Assembly (NCBI GenBank): GCA_003352285.1 | Contig: QQVN01000003.1 | Span: 310,001-374,000 of the forward strand | Length of the DNA: 64,000 bases | Direction: 5' to 3' | Source of the DNA: Thermoproteota archaeon | GTDB lineage: Archaea; Thermoproteota; Nitrososphaeria; Nitrososphaerales; Nitrosopumilaceae | Shown here: positions 25,900 to 33,598 of the stretch, piece after piece | Position numbering within the stretch: the stretch's first letter is position 1 | Layout: the number at the start of each line of letters is the position of its first letter | Notes under the pieces: generated by a model | Told to the model about the DNA's origin: nothing | The model's database searches: none | What the model saw: only the letters and a program-made list of their open reading frames with translations | Program-made: the position numbers and the translations under genes

Positions 25900-25913
25900 C
25901 TTACAATTGTAAA
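25900..25913. promoter_or_regulatory. Palindromic operator B, copy 5
   Basis: CTTACAATTGTAAA (13 of 14) between the divergent DsbA-like gene (start 25861) and the gene at 25954. TATA-like tracts flank it on both sides (TGTATATAAC at 25882-25891 for the minus direction and TGTTATTTAT at 25921-25930 for the plus). Confidence 0.7.
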
Positions 25914-25953
25914 ATGGTATTGTTATTTATCTCAAAATCACACGTATCATATC

Positions 25954-26376
25954 TTGGTATTAAAAAACAAGATAGGGATTTTTACTGGAATAGCACTTAT
26001 TGGAATCCTTGTCGCCTTGTCTATGTCATCTAATGAATTGGTAGACCTTGAAGCTCTTTCAACACCAGTGGGATTTGATAATATTCGAGTTACAAGTATT
26101 ACTGAAAACAGTGTAGAAGTTGTAGGTACAACCAAAGTCAAGGTAAACTGCGAGGTGGAATATGGAATAAACGAGACATATTCCAGCACAGCTACTGATA
26201 GTGGCATGATGGATATGGGACACACTGAGCATAAGGTAACTCTACTTGGTCTAGAACCAAGTACAAAATACGACTATAGATTCAAAGCATCATTCCAAGG
26301 TGATGACTATTATTCCAAGAAAAAGTCATTTTTGACATCACCATTGCCTGCAGCACAAAGTTCTATGGATAGATAG
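25954..26376 (+). CDS. Membrane-anchored protein with fibronectin-III-like domain
   Basis: A 140-residue protein with an N-terminal anchor (GIFTGIALIGILVALSM). One beta-sandwich domain follows with the fibronectin-III or phosphatase-N-domain pattern (IRVTSITENSVEVVG, then HKVTLLGLEPSTKYDYRF). A short DSGMMDMGHTEH segment could bind metal. The start is a TTG with no ATG nearby; it lies about 28 bp after the TATA-like element, so a leaderless TTG start is likely. The next gene begins 3 bp after its stop. Confidence 0.62.
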   Translation: MVLKNKIGIFTGIALIGILVALSMSSNELVDLEALSTPVGFDNIRVTSITENSVEVVGTTKVKVNCEVEYGINETYSSTATDSGMMDMGHTEHKVTLLGLEPSTKYDYRFKASFQGDDYYSKKKSFLTSPLPAAQSSMDR

Positions 26377-26379
26377 CCC

Positions 26380-26637
26380 ATGTTTCATTGCAAGGATATA
26401 TGTAAAAAATTTAGAGTTAGGAAACCCATTGGAGGGGAAGGACGCTACGGCTCAGGCCAAAAGTGGTGTAGTATATGCCATCGATTCATGTATCATGATA
26501 AGATACGTTGTCCCTGTTGTAGCTGCAAGTTACGAAATAGCCCACGTTCTACAAAACTAAGAGAGTCATTAAGAATTACCAAAAAAAGAACCAAGGTAAA
26601 AGACCTTCCAGAAATAAAAAACTGGAAAATAGTATAA
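26380..26637 (+). CDS. Small Cys-rich protein, CKGIC/CPCC family, copy 3 (85 aa)
   Basis: An 85-residue protein with the pattern HCKDICKKF, GRYGSGQKWC, CSIC, then RCPCCSCKLRNSPR and a basic tail. It matches the proteins at 6154 and 22934 in the order and spacing of most Cys, and has extra Cys in the last cluster. The gene begins 3 bp after the previous stop, so it belongs to the operator B copy 5 transcript. Zinc or soft-metal binding is expected; function unknown. Confidence 0.72.
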   Translation: MFHCKDICKKFRVRKPIGGEGRYGSGQKWCSICHRFMYHDKIRCPCCSCKLRNSPRSTKLRESLRITKKRTKVKDLPEIKNWKIV

Positions 26638-26651
26638 TTATTACTGAGAGG

Positions 26652-27617
26652 ATGCATAACATGAAAAAGAAATCACTAAACAAAAAAAATAACACCAAGA
26701 CATTTTTGCTTAGTGTGATTTTTGTCGTACTTGTAGTTGCTTCTATAACCGCAGTTTTAGGGCTTGTTATTGTTGAACAATCAAAATCTACTGATTCCAG
26801 TACCGTTAATGATGAAAAGACCGTCAACTGGCGTCATGTGCACGGTATAGGATTGGATCCTGTTGATCCTGATATCTTGTACATTGCAGCTCATGGGGAT
26901 TTCTACCAAAGCCTGAATGGTAATCTTCCCGTAAAAGTAGATGAGAAAAGATCTGACTACATGGCATTTAATGCTCCACCTTCTCCAGGCATTCCGCTTT
27001 ATGCAAGTGGACATCCTTCAACTGGTGGGAATACTGGATTGATCAAAAGCAACAACGGAGGAAAGACTTGGGAATTTGTATCAAACGTAATTGAACCTCC
27101 TGCAGATTTTCATGCAATGGCAATTAGTAAACAAGATCCTAATGTCCTGATTGGCTTTGACAGTGGTGCACGAGGTTTGTTTAAGACAACTGATGCAGGT
27201 ATCACTTGGAACAGCTTAGAGTATCCAGAATACATCTCAGCACTTGCAATCTCGCCTAATGATTCTGATTCGATATTTGCTGGAACAGGAAATGGAATCT
27301 ACAAATCTTCTGATGGCGGATCGACATGGAAGCATCTGAACTATAAAGGAATCACAGTTTATGCCATTGTTTTTGATGATGAAGGACATCTCTTTGCTTC
27401 AGTAGATATGTACGGTTTGGTGCATTCTGATGATCAGGGAGAAGTTTGGAATGACATGCAAGATATCAATCTCACAGTCACAAGCATGGCTGCAGACTCG
27501 CAAAAGAAGATGCTCTATGTTGGTGGCTATTCGCCTGAAGGATTCCAGGAGGTTTTCAAGATTCCTTACGATGTTAGCTTTTATGAGATAATCGGGACAA
27601 ACAAAGGACTAAAATAA
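26652..27617 (+). CDS. Membrane-anchored BNR/Asp-box beta-propeller protein
   Basis: A 321-residue protein with an N-terminal anchor (about residues 18-42) and an outer propeller with Asp-box repeats (SNNGGKTWEF, TTDAGITWNS, SSDGGSTWKH and SDDQGEVWND). It resembles the sialidase-like or sortilin-like 'glycosylhydrolase' proteins found beside metal-resistance genes. No catalytic acids can be assigned, so a binding role is as likely. The ATG at 26661 is an alternative start; both follow a TATA-like TATAATTATT. It starts 14 bp after the small Cys-rich gene. Confidence 0.72.
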   Translation: MHNMKKKSLNKKNNTKTFLLSVIFVVLVVASITAVLGLVIVEQSKSTDSSTVNDEKTVNWRHVHGIGLDPVDPDILYIAAHGDFYQSLNGNLPVKVDEKRSDYMAFNAPPSPGIPLYASGHPSTGGNTGLIKSNNGGKTWEFVSNVIEPPADFHAMAISKQDPNVLIGFDSGARGLFKTTDAGITWNSLEYPEYISALAISPNDSDSIFAGTGNGIYKSSDGGSTWKHLNYKGITVYAIVFDDEGHLFASVDMYGLVHSDDQGEVWNDMQDINLTVTSMAADSQKKMLYVGGYSPEGFQEVFKIPYDVSFYEIIGTNKGLK

Positions 27618-27672
27618 TAACCATAAAATGAACGGAACTATTTTTCACATTCTGTAATGATGGGCCGATGCA

Positions 27673-28311
27673 TCATGATTCTAGAATGCATACAGTATTA
27701 TCATTTCCAGTAATCCTGAATGTCTCTAATTCTGCTTGCTTTCCTTCACCCGTGTATACATCAATATGCTCTCCTATGATTGACGGTCCTTCATCTTCAG
27801 CATTAAAGACCTGTTTGTTCCATGGATGAGGTAGGCTTGGAATTGTTACCTTGTTACCATATTGAATCAGAGATTTGTCAACAGCAATGGTGCTGATCTT
27901 TAATTCATGCCCGTTTCCATCTAGTGGTATATCACTAAGATGATATGACTCATCATACCATCCTAGATATTCTCCTGATTGAGTTCTTCCCCAACCCTCT
28001 ATTCTTACTGCATCAACAAAATCTTTCTTGAAAGTATGTTCTTTGTCATCGATGATCACCTTTAGAATATCTCCAGAATGATCATCTTCTACTGGAGTAA
28101 AATATCCAGTAATGTACCATTCATCACTGCATTTAGAATAATCCACTGATTCATCATTTAGCTTAATTAGCTGTTCTTCAGAGTCTATCACTTTTGGAAT
28201 CTCTCTTGTTGATATATCGTTACTAGTTGAAGACAATTCAAAATAATATACTGCTGTAGCTATTAACAAAACAGAACCAATAATCAGACTTGTCCTTACT
28301 TTTGAAATCAA
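27673..28311 (-). CDS. Membrane-anchored protein with 3D (Asp-Asp-Asp) domain
   Basis: A 212-residue protein with an N-terminal anchor (about 7-25). The C-terminal domain has the order of motifs of the 3D domain of lytic transglycosylase-like proteins: WYITGYFTP, STIAVDKSLIQYGNKVTIP, NAEDEGPSIIGEHIDVY. The three Asp in AVD, AED and HID are in the expected places. Archaea lack murein, so the substrate must be something else or the domain is non-catalytic. It is divergent from the ferric-reductase-like gene, with an exact operator B between them. Confidence 0.6.
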   Translation of the reverse strand: MISKVRTSLIIGSVLLIATAVYYFELSSTSNDISTREIPKVIDSEEQLIKLNDESVDYSKCSDEWYITGYFTPVEDDHSGDILKVIIDDKEHTFKKDFVDAVRIEGWGRTQSGEYLGWYDESYHLSDIPLDGNGHELKISTIAVDKSLIQYGNKVTIPSLPHPWNKQVFNAEDEGPSIIGEHIDVYTGEGKQAELETFRITGNDNTVCILES

Positions 28312-28349
28312 TAGTATCTCTGATTTTTTGACGTTAATAACAACAGTAT

Positions 28350-28363
28350 TTTACAATTGTAAA
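28350..28363. promoter_or_regulatory. Palindromic operator B, copy 6 (exact)
   Basis: TTTACAATTGTAAA, identical to copy 1, between the divergent genes starting at 28311 (minus) and 28438 (plus). An AT-rich TATA-like stretch (TAATTATTAATTAT) follows on the plus side. Confidence 0.75.
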
Positions 28364-28437
28364 CTGTAATTATTAATTATGATGTGTGTCAACCATGATT
28401 AAACTTAAAAAATTTAGAAAATTTGAGAGACTGAAAA

Positions 28438-29136
28438 ATGAAGAAAATCCGTATTAAAAATAATTCACTCACAAGGCATTTGCTTGTTGGCTCTATTGCA
28501 TTTGCTTTGGCATTTGTTTTCTGGTTGGCACACTATGAGTGGGATGATGAGATGAGATTATGGAGGGCATTTGGAGATTCAGGATACACTATGCTCTTTA
28601 TGACACTAATCATTGGACCTGCAACCAAATTATGGCCACGTTTTTCCTCCTTGCTTACTTTTCGAAGAGAAGTTGCAATTTGGTTTGCAGTAATGGCAGT
28701 AACTCACGGAATCTTGATTGCACATGGGTGGGCAAACTGGAACGTGGAAAGGTTCTTTGGCTATGAATTCATTCCGCAGTTGGATAGAATTGTCAGAATG
28801 GAACCAGGATTTGGTCTGGCAAATACGATTGGGTTTGTTGCGTTCTTGTGGATTGCAATTCTTGCACTTACCTCCTCAGACAGAGCAATGAGATGGCTTG
28901 GAGCATCCTCTTGGAAATGGGTACATACTGGCTCTAACATTGTTTTTTATTTAGTTGCCATACACACGTCATACTTTCTTTTCATACACTATACAGAATC
29001 ATTTCACAAAACGGTCCCTCCTCAAAGCATCTTTGTAATCCCATTTGTAGTGATGAGCATCACAGTTCTTGTTTTACAAATATCGTCATACATTAAGGTG
29101 GTCAGATCAAACAATAGACGACTATTGCAAAAATAG
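28438..29136 (+). CDS. Ferric-reductase-like (MsrQ/YedZ-type) haem membrane protein
   Basis: A 232-residue protein with six membrane helices matching the ferric reductase-like transmembrane domain. Paired helix His are visible in VTHGILIAHGW and in KWVHTGSNIVF with AIHTSYFLFIHY, the expected b-haem ligands. MsrQ-type members pass electrons to a periplasmic methionine sulfoxide reductase, and other members reduce iron or copper. No MsrP gene is in the window, so the partner is open. Operator B copy 6 lies 75 bp upstream of the ATG. Confidence 0.82.
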   Translation: MKKIRIKNNSLTRHLLVGSIAFALAFVFWLAHYEWDDEMRLWRAFGDSGYTMLFMTLIIGPATKLWPRFSSLLTFRREVAIWFAVMAVTHGILIAHGWANWNVERFFGYEFIPQLDRIVRMEPGFGLANTIGFVAFLWIAILALTSSDRAMRWLGASSWKWVHTGSNIVFYLVAIHTSYFLFIHYTESFHKTVPPQSIFVIPFVVMSITVLVLQISSYIKVVRSNNRRLLQK

Positions 29137-29201
29137 CGTGAGATTTCCATTAAAATCCTCTAGAGACTCAAATTTACTTTGAGCTGGCTGTGGGAAAAGA
29201 A

Positions 29202-30887
29202 TTATGTGGATAACGTTGCCTCTTCTTTCTTTTTCCAAAGAACTACCATGTACAATGCCCATAGAATCCATATGATGGCCATCAGAGAGTGAAGTATTGC
29301 TTCATTAGATTCTACAGGTTTCTGATTTTCCTGAAATGTCAGATCTTCCACCTGATACGGTTGATGTGTTAAAGGATCTAACAAATTTTCAACTGATGAG
29401 AACTTGTCTGTTAAGAAAAGTGCATTTGAGGTTTCAATTTTTGAACTGATAAAACGATTTTCTTTTTCCAGATCATCAACAAGATAAGTTATGGAGTTTT
29501 GTCTGGCAGTCTGCAATAATGATTCTCGGTCTAACCTTACATCTGTTTTTATTGCAACAAGAACTATGTTTTGCACATTATTCTGACCGTCCTCAGTTAA
29601 GAAAACATACTGTGAGGGAAAGCTTTCCCCCATAGTCTTGTAGATGCTTTTGAATAATTTAGAATGATCCCCGTGTAAAGATCCTATTACGTTGGAGATG
29701 ACTATGCCATCTGGATTAAGCTTGGAATCTAAAACTTGGAAGAATTCGTCAGTAATCAGATGATATGGAATATGGCTTGGAGCATATGCATCTAAAATTA
29801 TCAAATCATACGAATTATTTGTTGAAGTCAGAAATGATCTTGCATCTTCATTGAATATTCGTAGCCTTGGATTGTCTGTTAATTCAAAGTATTTGTAAGC
29901 AACATCAATCACCTCAGGATCAATCTCAACAACATCCACCCTAACCTCTGGATACACCAAAAGGAAGTTCTTTGGACCTGAGAATCCACCACCGCCTACA
30001 AACAGGACATTCTGAATGTTAGGATTTACCAAGCTCCCAACATGAAAGAAATCAGTATAATCTATGACTAGAGCAAGTGGATCATTTTCATTCATTGCAC
30101 TATGTTCAACACCATCCAAGAACAAAGAACGAATGGTACCATAGTCTATTACATCCAGATGGCTGTACGGAGTTTCTGTTTCATAGATGGGCTGTTTCTT
30201 GTGGAGAACCACACTGGTGCTAAATGAGGACCACGGCAAAAGCAAAATGATGATTATTCCAATCGTAATCATCTTTGGAATCTTCTTTAATCCAATCAAG
30301 GAAAGAATGATCAAAGCGACTCCTAATGCAAAAATTATCTGTGACACTTCAAAACTTGGCAAAATGAAAAACACTGTGGAAAATGTTCCGACTATGCTTC
30401 CAAGAGTCGCCATGGCGTAAAGGCTTCCTGAAATATTTCCTAAATTGTGTAATGCTTTGGCTCCAAGCTTGATCATATACGGAGATACAAAACCTAACAA
30501 TGAAGATGGAAAAATCAGGAGAAGAAACGTGGCTACAAATGCAGTGTACTGTGTTCCTGGCAGTACAGTAATGGCAAACTCAACTATGGATGGACTCAGA
30601 AATGGAATTATCGTGATGAATAATCCACTTGCAAATACTATGGAGCATATTTTTTCTAATGTTGGATTCCTGTCTGCAATTTTTCCTCCAATAAAATAGC
30701 CAAGACTTAGGCCTGTTAATATGACGCCAATCAAGCTTCCCCATGTGTATGTCGAACTTCCAAAAACGGGAGTAAGAATTCTGCTTGAAACTATTTCTAG
30801 TGCCATAACGATTGCACCAGAACCAAATGATAGTATTCCAAGTTTCCAAGCATTATTCTTCAACGATGACGCTTTCAAAGATGACAT
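29202..30887 (-). CDS. Multi-pass membrane protein with spermidine-synthase-like domain
   Basis: A 561-residue protein. The N-terminal half (about residues 15-230) has seven or eight membrane helices. The second half is an aminopropyltransferase-like Rossmann domain with the nucleotide motif VLFVGGGGFSGPKN, the acidic VDVVEIDPEVIDVA, EDARSFL and DLIILDAYAPSHIP. A last helix follows at about 530-550. The family is known as membrane-bound spermidine-synthase-like proteins, whose substrates are mostly unknown. It is divergent from the secreted-protein gene at 31076, with operator B copy 7 between. Confidence 0.83.
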   Translation of the reverse strand: MSSLKASSLKNNAWKLGILSFGSGAIVMALEIVSSRILTPVFGSSTYTWGSLIGVILTGLSLGYFIGGKIADRNPTLEKICSIVFASGLFITIIPFLSPSIVEFAITVLPGTQYTAFVATFLLLIFPSSLLGFVSPYMIKLGAKALHNLGNISGSLYAMATLGSIVGTFSTVFFILPSFEVSQIIFALGVALIILSLIGLKKIPKMITIGIIIILLLPWSSFSTSVVLHKKQPIYETETPYSHLDVIDYGTIRSLFLDGVEHSAMNENDPLALVIDYTDFFHVGSLVNPNIQNVLFVGGGGFSGPKNFLLVYPEVRVDVVEIDPEVIDVAYKYFELTDNPRLRIFNEDARSFLTSTNNSYDLIILDAYAPSHIPYHLITDEFFQVLDSKLNPDGIVISNVIGSLHGDHSKLFKSIYKTMGESFPSQYVFLTEDGQNNVQNIVLVAIKTDVRLDRESLLQTARQNSITYLVDDLEKENRFISSKIETSNALFLTDKFSSVENLLDPLTHQPYQVEDLTFQENQKPVESNEAILHSLMAIIWILWALYMVVLWKKKEEATLST

Positions 30888-30960
30888 TAAACTAGGAAAA
30901 ACAAATGCATATTAAAAATGACTTGTGAGTTGTTCTAAATTTTATGAAACAACAAAGAAC

Positions 30961-30974
30961 TTTACAATTGTAAT
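30961..30974. promoter_or_regulatory. Palindromic operator B, copy 7
   Basis: TTTACAATTGTAAT (13 of 14) between the aminopropyltransferase-like gene (start 30887, minus) and the secreted-protein gene (start 31076, plus). It is 74 bp from the former start. Confidence 0.68.
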
Positions 30975-31032
30975 GTATTGTTCTTATCTATGTTAAGACT
31001 GAAAAAAAGATTTGATAGTTATAATTCACCTT

Positions 31033-31063
31033 GAAAGTGAACAATAAATGGGGTTTTCAAAAA
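31033..31063 (+). repeat. 31-bp direct repeat at a gene start, copy 1
   Basis: A 31-bp stretch starting GAAAGTGAACAATAAATG is identical to 32048-32078. The preceding 30 bp, with the A-rich and TATA-like parts, are also similar but diverged. In this copy the ATG at 31048 opens only a 12-codon frame that ends inside the start of the secreted-protein gene. Confidence 0.85.
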
Positions 31064-31075
31064 TTATTGCTTGTC

Positions 31076-31978
31076 ATGCAGATTAGGAAATACTTTGTAT
31101 TCTCGATATTGATTGCAATGGCTATATTCTTGAATAATCAGGTCTTCGCTGAGGAGTTATCTGTTATTGATGAATGCATAAACAACAAGCTAACTTTAAC
31201 AATACTTTCATCTGGAAATCCTGTTGAAAATGCCTCTGTCTACATCTATCAGGATTCCTCTATGAAAAAATTTCATGACAAGCTAATTACTAATGCTCAA
31301 GGCCAGATTGAATTCCAATTTTCTGAGAAGACTGTTTATGCCAAAATCACCAAGGACAAACATGATGACTTGATTCAATCCCTTTCTTGTATTGAATCGT
31401 TTAGACCTCAATCAGTCTCAATATTTGGCGTTGTAGACAGCTCAGTTGGAATAATAGATGATCCTGTTAAACAATTAACAATTGTTGATCTAGGAACATT
31501 TTATGGACTAGCTGGAAATGGAACAATTCCAGATACGGTAAAAATTCTTAGAGACAATCATGTATGGAAAACAATAACAAAAGGAACTGGAATATCTCCG
31601 TCTACATCTCATAGTGAGTGGCAAATCCCTCAAACTGTATTTTATAATGAGCTTCCAGGAAAATATAGGATAATTCTGATTACAAATGGTACAGAAACAC
31701 TAGTCTATGAATTTGAGGTACGACAGATTACTGAATACAACAAGAGCAATTTTGAAGGTAACACTACAAAAAATATTTCTGAAAATGCCTCCAAGGAATT
31801 ATCGAAATATAATGTCACTCCATTAAAACAAATGAAAAATGGCGTATCTCCTAATGATATAATATGTAACAGCAATCTGCAATTAATGTTTAAAATCACT
31901 AATGATTCTCCTGCATGCGTAAAGCCATCAACTGTTGAAAAATTAATCGAACGAGGCTGGTTCTTTCATGGTAATTAG
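31076..31978 (+). CDS. Secreted protein with thaumarchaeal C-terminal Cys domain
   Basis: From the ATG at 31076 this is a 300-residue exported protein with a signal peptide MQIRKYFVFSILIAMAIFLN and cleavage near VFAEE. An N-terminal beta domain resembles carboxypeptidase-regulatory folds. The C-terminus (GVSPNDIICNSNLQLM, then PACVKPSTVEKLIERGW) is a two-Cys domain seen on many secreted thaumarchaeal proteins. A TTG at 31031 opens the frame earlier, but it lies in the duplicated leader and would add residues before the signal peptide. Operator B copy 7 lies upstream. Confidence 0.72.
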   Translation: MQIRKYFVFSILIAMAIFLNNQVFAEELSVIDECINNKLTLTILSSGNPVENASVYIYQDSSMKKFHDKLITNAQGQIEFQFSEKTVYAKITKDKHDDLIQSLSCIESFRPQSVSIFGVVDSSVGIIDDPVKQLTIVDLGTFYGLAGNGTIPDTVKILRDNHVWKTITKGTGISPSTSHSEWQIPQTVFYNELPGKYRIILITNGTETLVYEFEVRQITEYNKSNFEGNTTKNISENASKELSKYNVTPLKQMKNGVSPNDIICNSNLQLMFKITNDSPACVKPSTVEKLIERGWFFHGN

Positions 31979-32047
31979 GCATGAAACAATCTAAATTTAT
32001 TCAAACCCAGAAAATGGAAAAAAGATTCTATATCTTTAGCCTATCTA

Positions 32048-32078
32048 GAAAGTGAACAATAAATGGGGTTTTCAAAAA
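32048..32078 (+). repeat. 31-bp direct repeat at a gene start, copy 2
   Basis: Identical to 31033-31063. Here the ATG at 32063 inside the repeat starts the 36-residue Cys-rich protein, so this is probably the original copy and the one at 31033 a duplicated promoter and leader. Confidence 0.85.
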
Positions 32079-32173
32079 AACAATTTTGTGGTTTCTGTCC
32101 TGATGACCGATGTTTGCTTGACTGCAAAGTGTGTAACCCAAAATATGGAAAGGGATGTAGTTGTGAGTCTTAG
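32063..32173 (+). CDS. Cys-rich micro-protein, metallothionein-like (36 aa)
   Basis: A 36-residue protein with seven Cys (MGFSKKQFCGFC, then RCLLDCKVCNP and GCSCES). This Cys density and the absence of a hydrophobic core fit a metal-binding mini-protein of metallothionein type or a small zinc knuckle. No known family is claimed. The stop TAG overlaps the GTG start of the next membrane-protein gene by one base, which supports translation of both. It is short, but the coupling and the strong Cys pattern argue for a real gene. Confidence 0.65.
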   Translation: MGFSKKQFCGFCPDDRCLLDCKVCNPKYGKGCSCES

Positions 32174-32679
32174 TGGTGAAAGCTTTGCATAAGGAGGCAC
32201 TCAAATTAGTATACTCTGGAACTACCTATTGGATAATCTCTGGGATCATCTTTGTATGCCTCCTACTGTTTCTTTTATCTGCACGAGAATTTCTCTTCTT
32301 TGAACCATTTTGGGCATTCCATATTCCATCAGACTGGATTCCACAGTTTGTTTTAATTCTAGTTGTAGCTGGACTAATATCTCTAGTTTCGAGCTTGGCA
32401 GTATATCAAATTAGGATGCTAAAAGCAAATTCCAAAAAGACAGGTACTGGTGTTATTGGTTCTTTGATTGGTATAGGTGCAGGTGTTTGTACAAGTTGTG
32501 GGCCTATAGGGTTTTCAATAATTACAACATTTGGAGTGGCAGCAGCCTCAACCTTGTCTTTTCTTTATGAATATGAAATACCAATTAGATTGGTAGCTAT
32601 TGCTATCTTGATTGCAACTTATTTTATGATGATCAGAGGAATTTCTAAAGAATGTAAAGTTAGAATAGATGAAAAATAA
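32173..32679 (+). CDS. Membrane protein with CTSCGP motif
   Basis: A 168-residue protein with four or so membrane helices. A glycine-rich helix carries GVCTSCGPIGFS at about residues 98-109; a Cys pair inside a membrane helix suggests metal passage or redox function. No named family recognised. The GTG start overlaps the stop of the Cys-rich micro-protein, so the two are coupled and may work together, for example as a metal carrier and a membrane acceptor; this is inference. Confidence 0.6.
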   Translation: MVKALHKEALKLVYSGTTYWIISGIIFVCLLLFLLSAREFLFFEPFWAFHIPSDWIPQFVLILVVAGLISLVSSLAVYQIRMLKANSKKTGTGVIGSLIGIGAGVCTSCGPIGFSIITTFGVAAASTLSFLYEYEIPIRLVAIAILIATYFMMIRGISKECKVRIDEK

Positions 32680-32817
32680 AACCTGACACTTTTCACACCT
32701 GTTTAGTACCAAAATAATCACAATACATAGTCTTATCATCTTCTAATCTAAAATTTTTATAATTGCTCAGCAGATAATCACCGATACATCATAGAAGAAA
32801 TCATTGAACAGATTGGA

Positions 32818-33540
32818 ATGCTTACCCCTGCACTAGTTATGGGATTGGGTCTAGCAGTTGGGATTCAACATGCCTTTGAGCCTGATCATGTTGCTGCAGT
32901 AAGCACGCAGATTTCAAAATCAAAGTTTGCTAAAAAATCCACTAGACAGTTAATCAAGGAATCATTAACAAGATCATCACTACTTGGCATTTTGTGGGGC
33001 GCAGGGCATACAACCACACTGGTCCTGATTGGTTTCTTGGTTTATGCCCTTGCAGTAACAATTCAATCTCAGATTTTTTCTGGATTGGAATTTGTAGTGG
33101 GATTGATGCTTGTATTTTTGGGAGCCAATACAATTCTTAACAAAAAGATAAGATTCAGACACAAACATCCCCATCAACACAAAGACGGAACAATACACTT
33201 TGATGAGCACGAACATGACGATTCAAACCACAAACACAACCACAGATCATACCTGATTGGCTTGATTCACGGATTGGCAGGAAGCGGAAGCCTTGTAGTC
33301 TTGACTGCAAGCACTTTGGATAATGTTGGTATGGTCTTAGGATTTATTGTGATTTTTGGAATCGGTTCTATGGTAGGAATGGCATTGGTAGGAAGCCTAA
33401 TGGGTGTTCCATTGGCATTTGGAAACCGAATTGCACTAGTTCAAAAAATATTTCGTTATGTTGCAGGATCATTCAGTCTTGTATTGGGATTCCATATCAT
33501 GTATCAAATTGGCGTAGTCGAGCACCTGTTTGGAATCTAA
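32818..33540 (+). CDS. NicO/UreH-type nickel/cobalt transporter
   Basis: A 240-residue membrane protein with about six helices. The first helix has the nickel-permease hallmark HAFEPDHVAAV, and the third has GILWGAGHTTTL. A cytoplasmic or outer loop (about residues 117-143) is rich in His (HKHPHQHK and HEHDDSNHKHNH), the expected metal-collecting stretch. The last core helices contain GLIHGLAGSGSL. Relatives either import nickel for urease or hydrogenase or export excess Ni/Co, as RcnA does. It is the last gene before attR and has no operator B copy. Confidence 0.88.
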   Translation: MLTPALVMGLGLAVGIQHAFEPDHVAAVSTQISKSKFAKKSTRQLIKESLTRSSLLGILWGAGHTTTLVLIGFLVYALAVTIQSQIFSGLEFVVGLMLVFLGANTILNKKIRFRHKHPHQHKDGTIHFDEHEHDDSNHKHNHRSYLIGLIHGLAGSGSLVVLTASTLDNVGMVLGFIVIFGIGSMVGMALVGSLMGVPLAFGNRIALVQKIFRYVAGSFSLVLGFHIMYQIGVVEHLFGI

Positions 33541-33598
33541 AGTGATTTTTTACGCCTAGAATATATCGATTGATTGCTGGGGTTAAACTGATTTAGCT

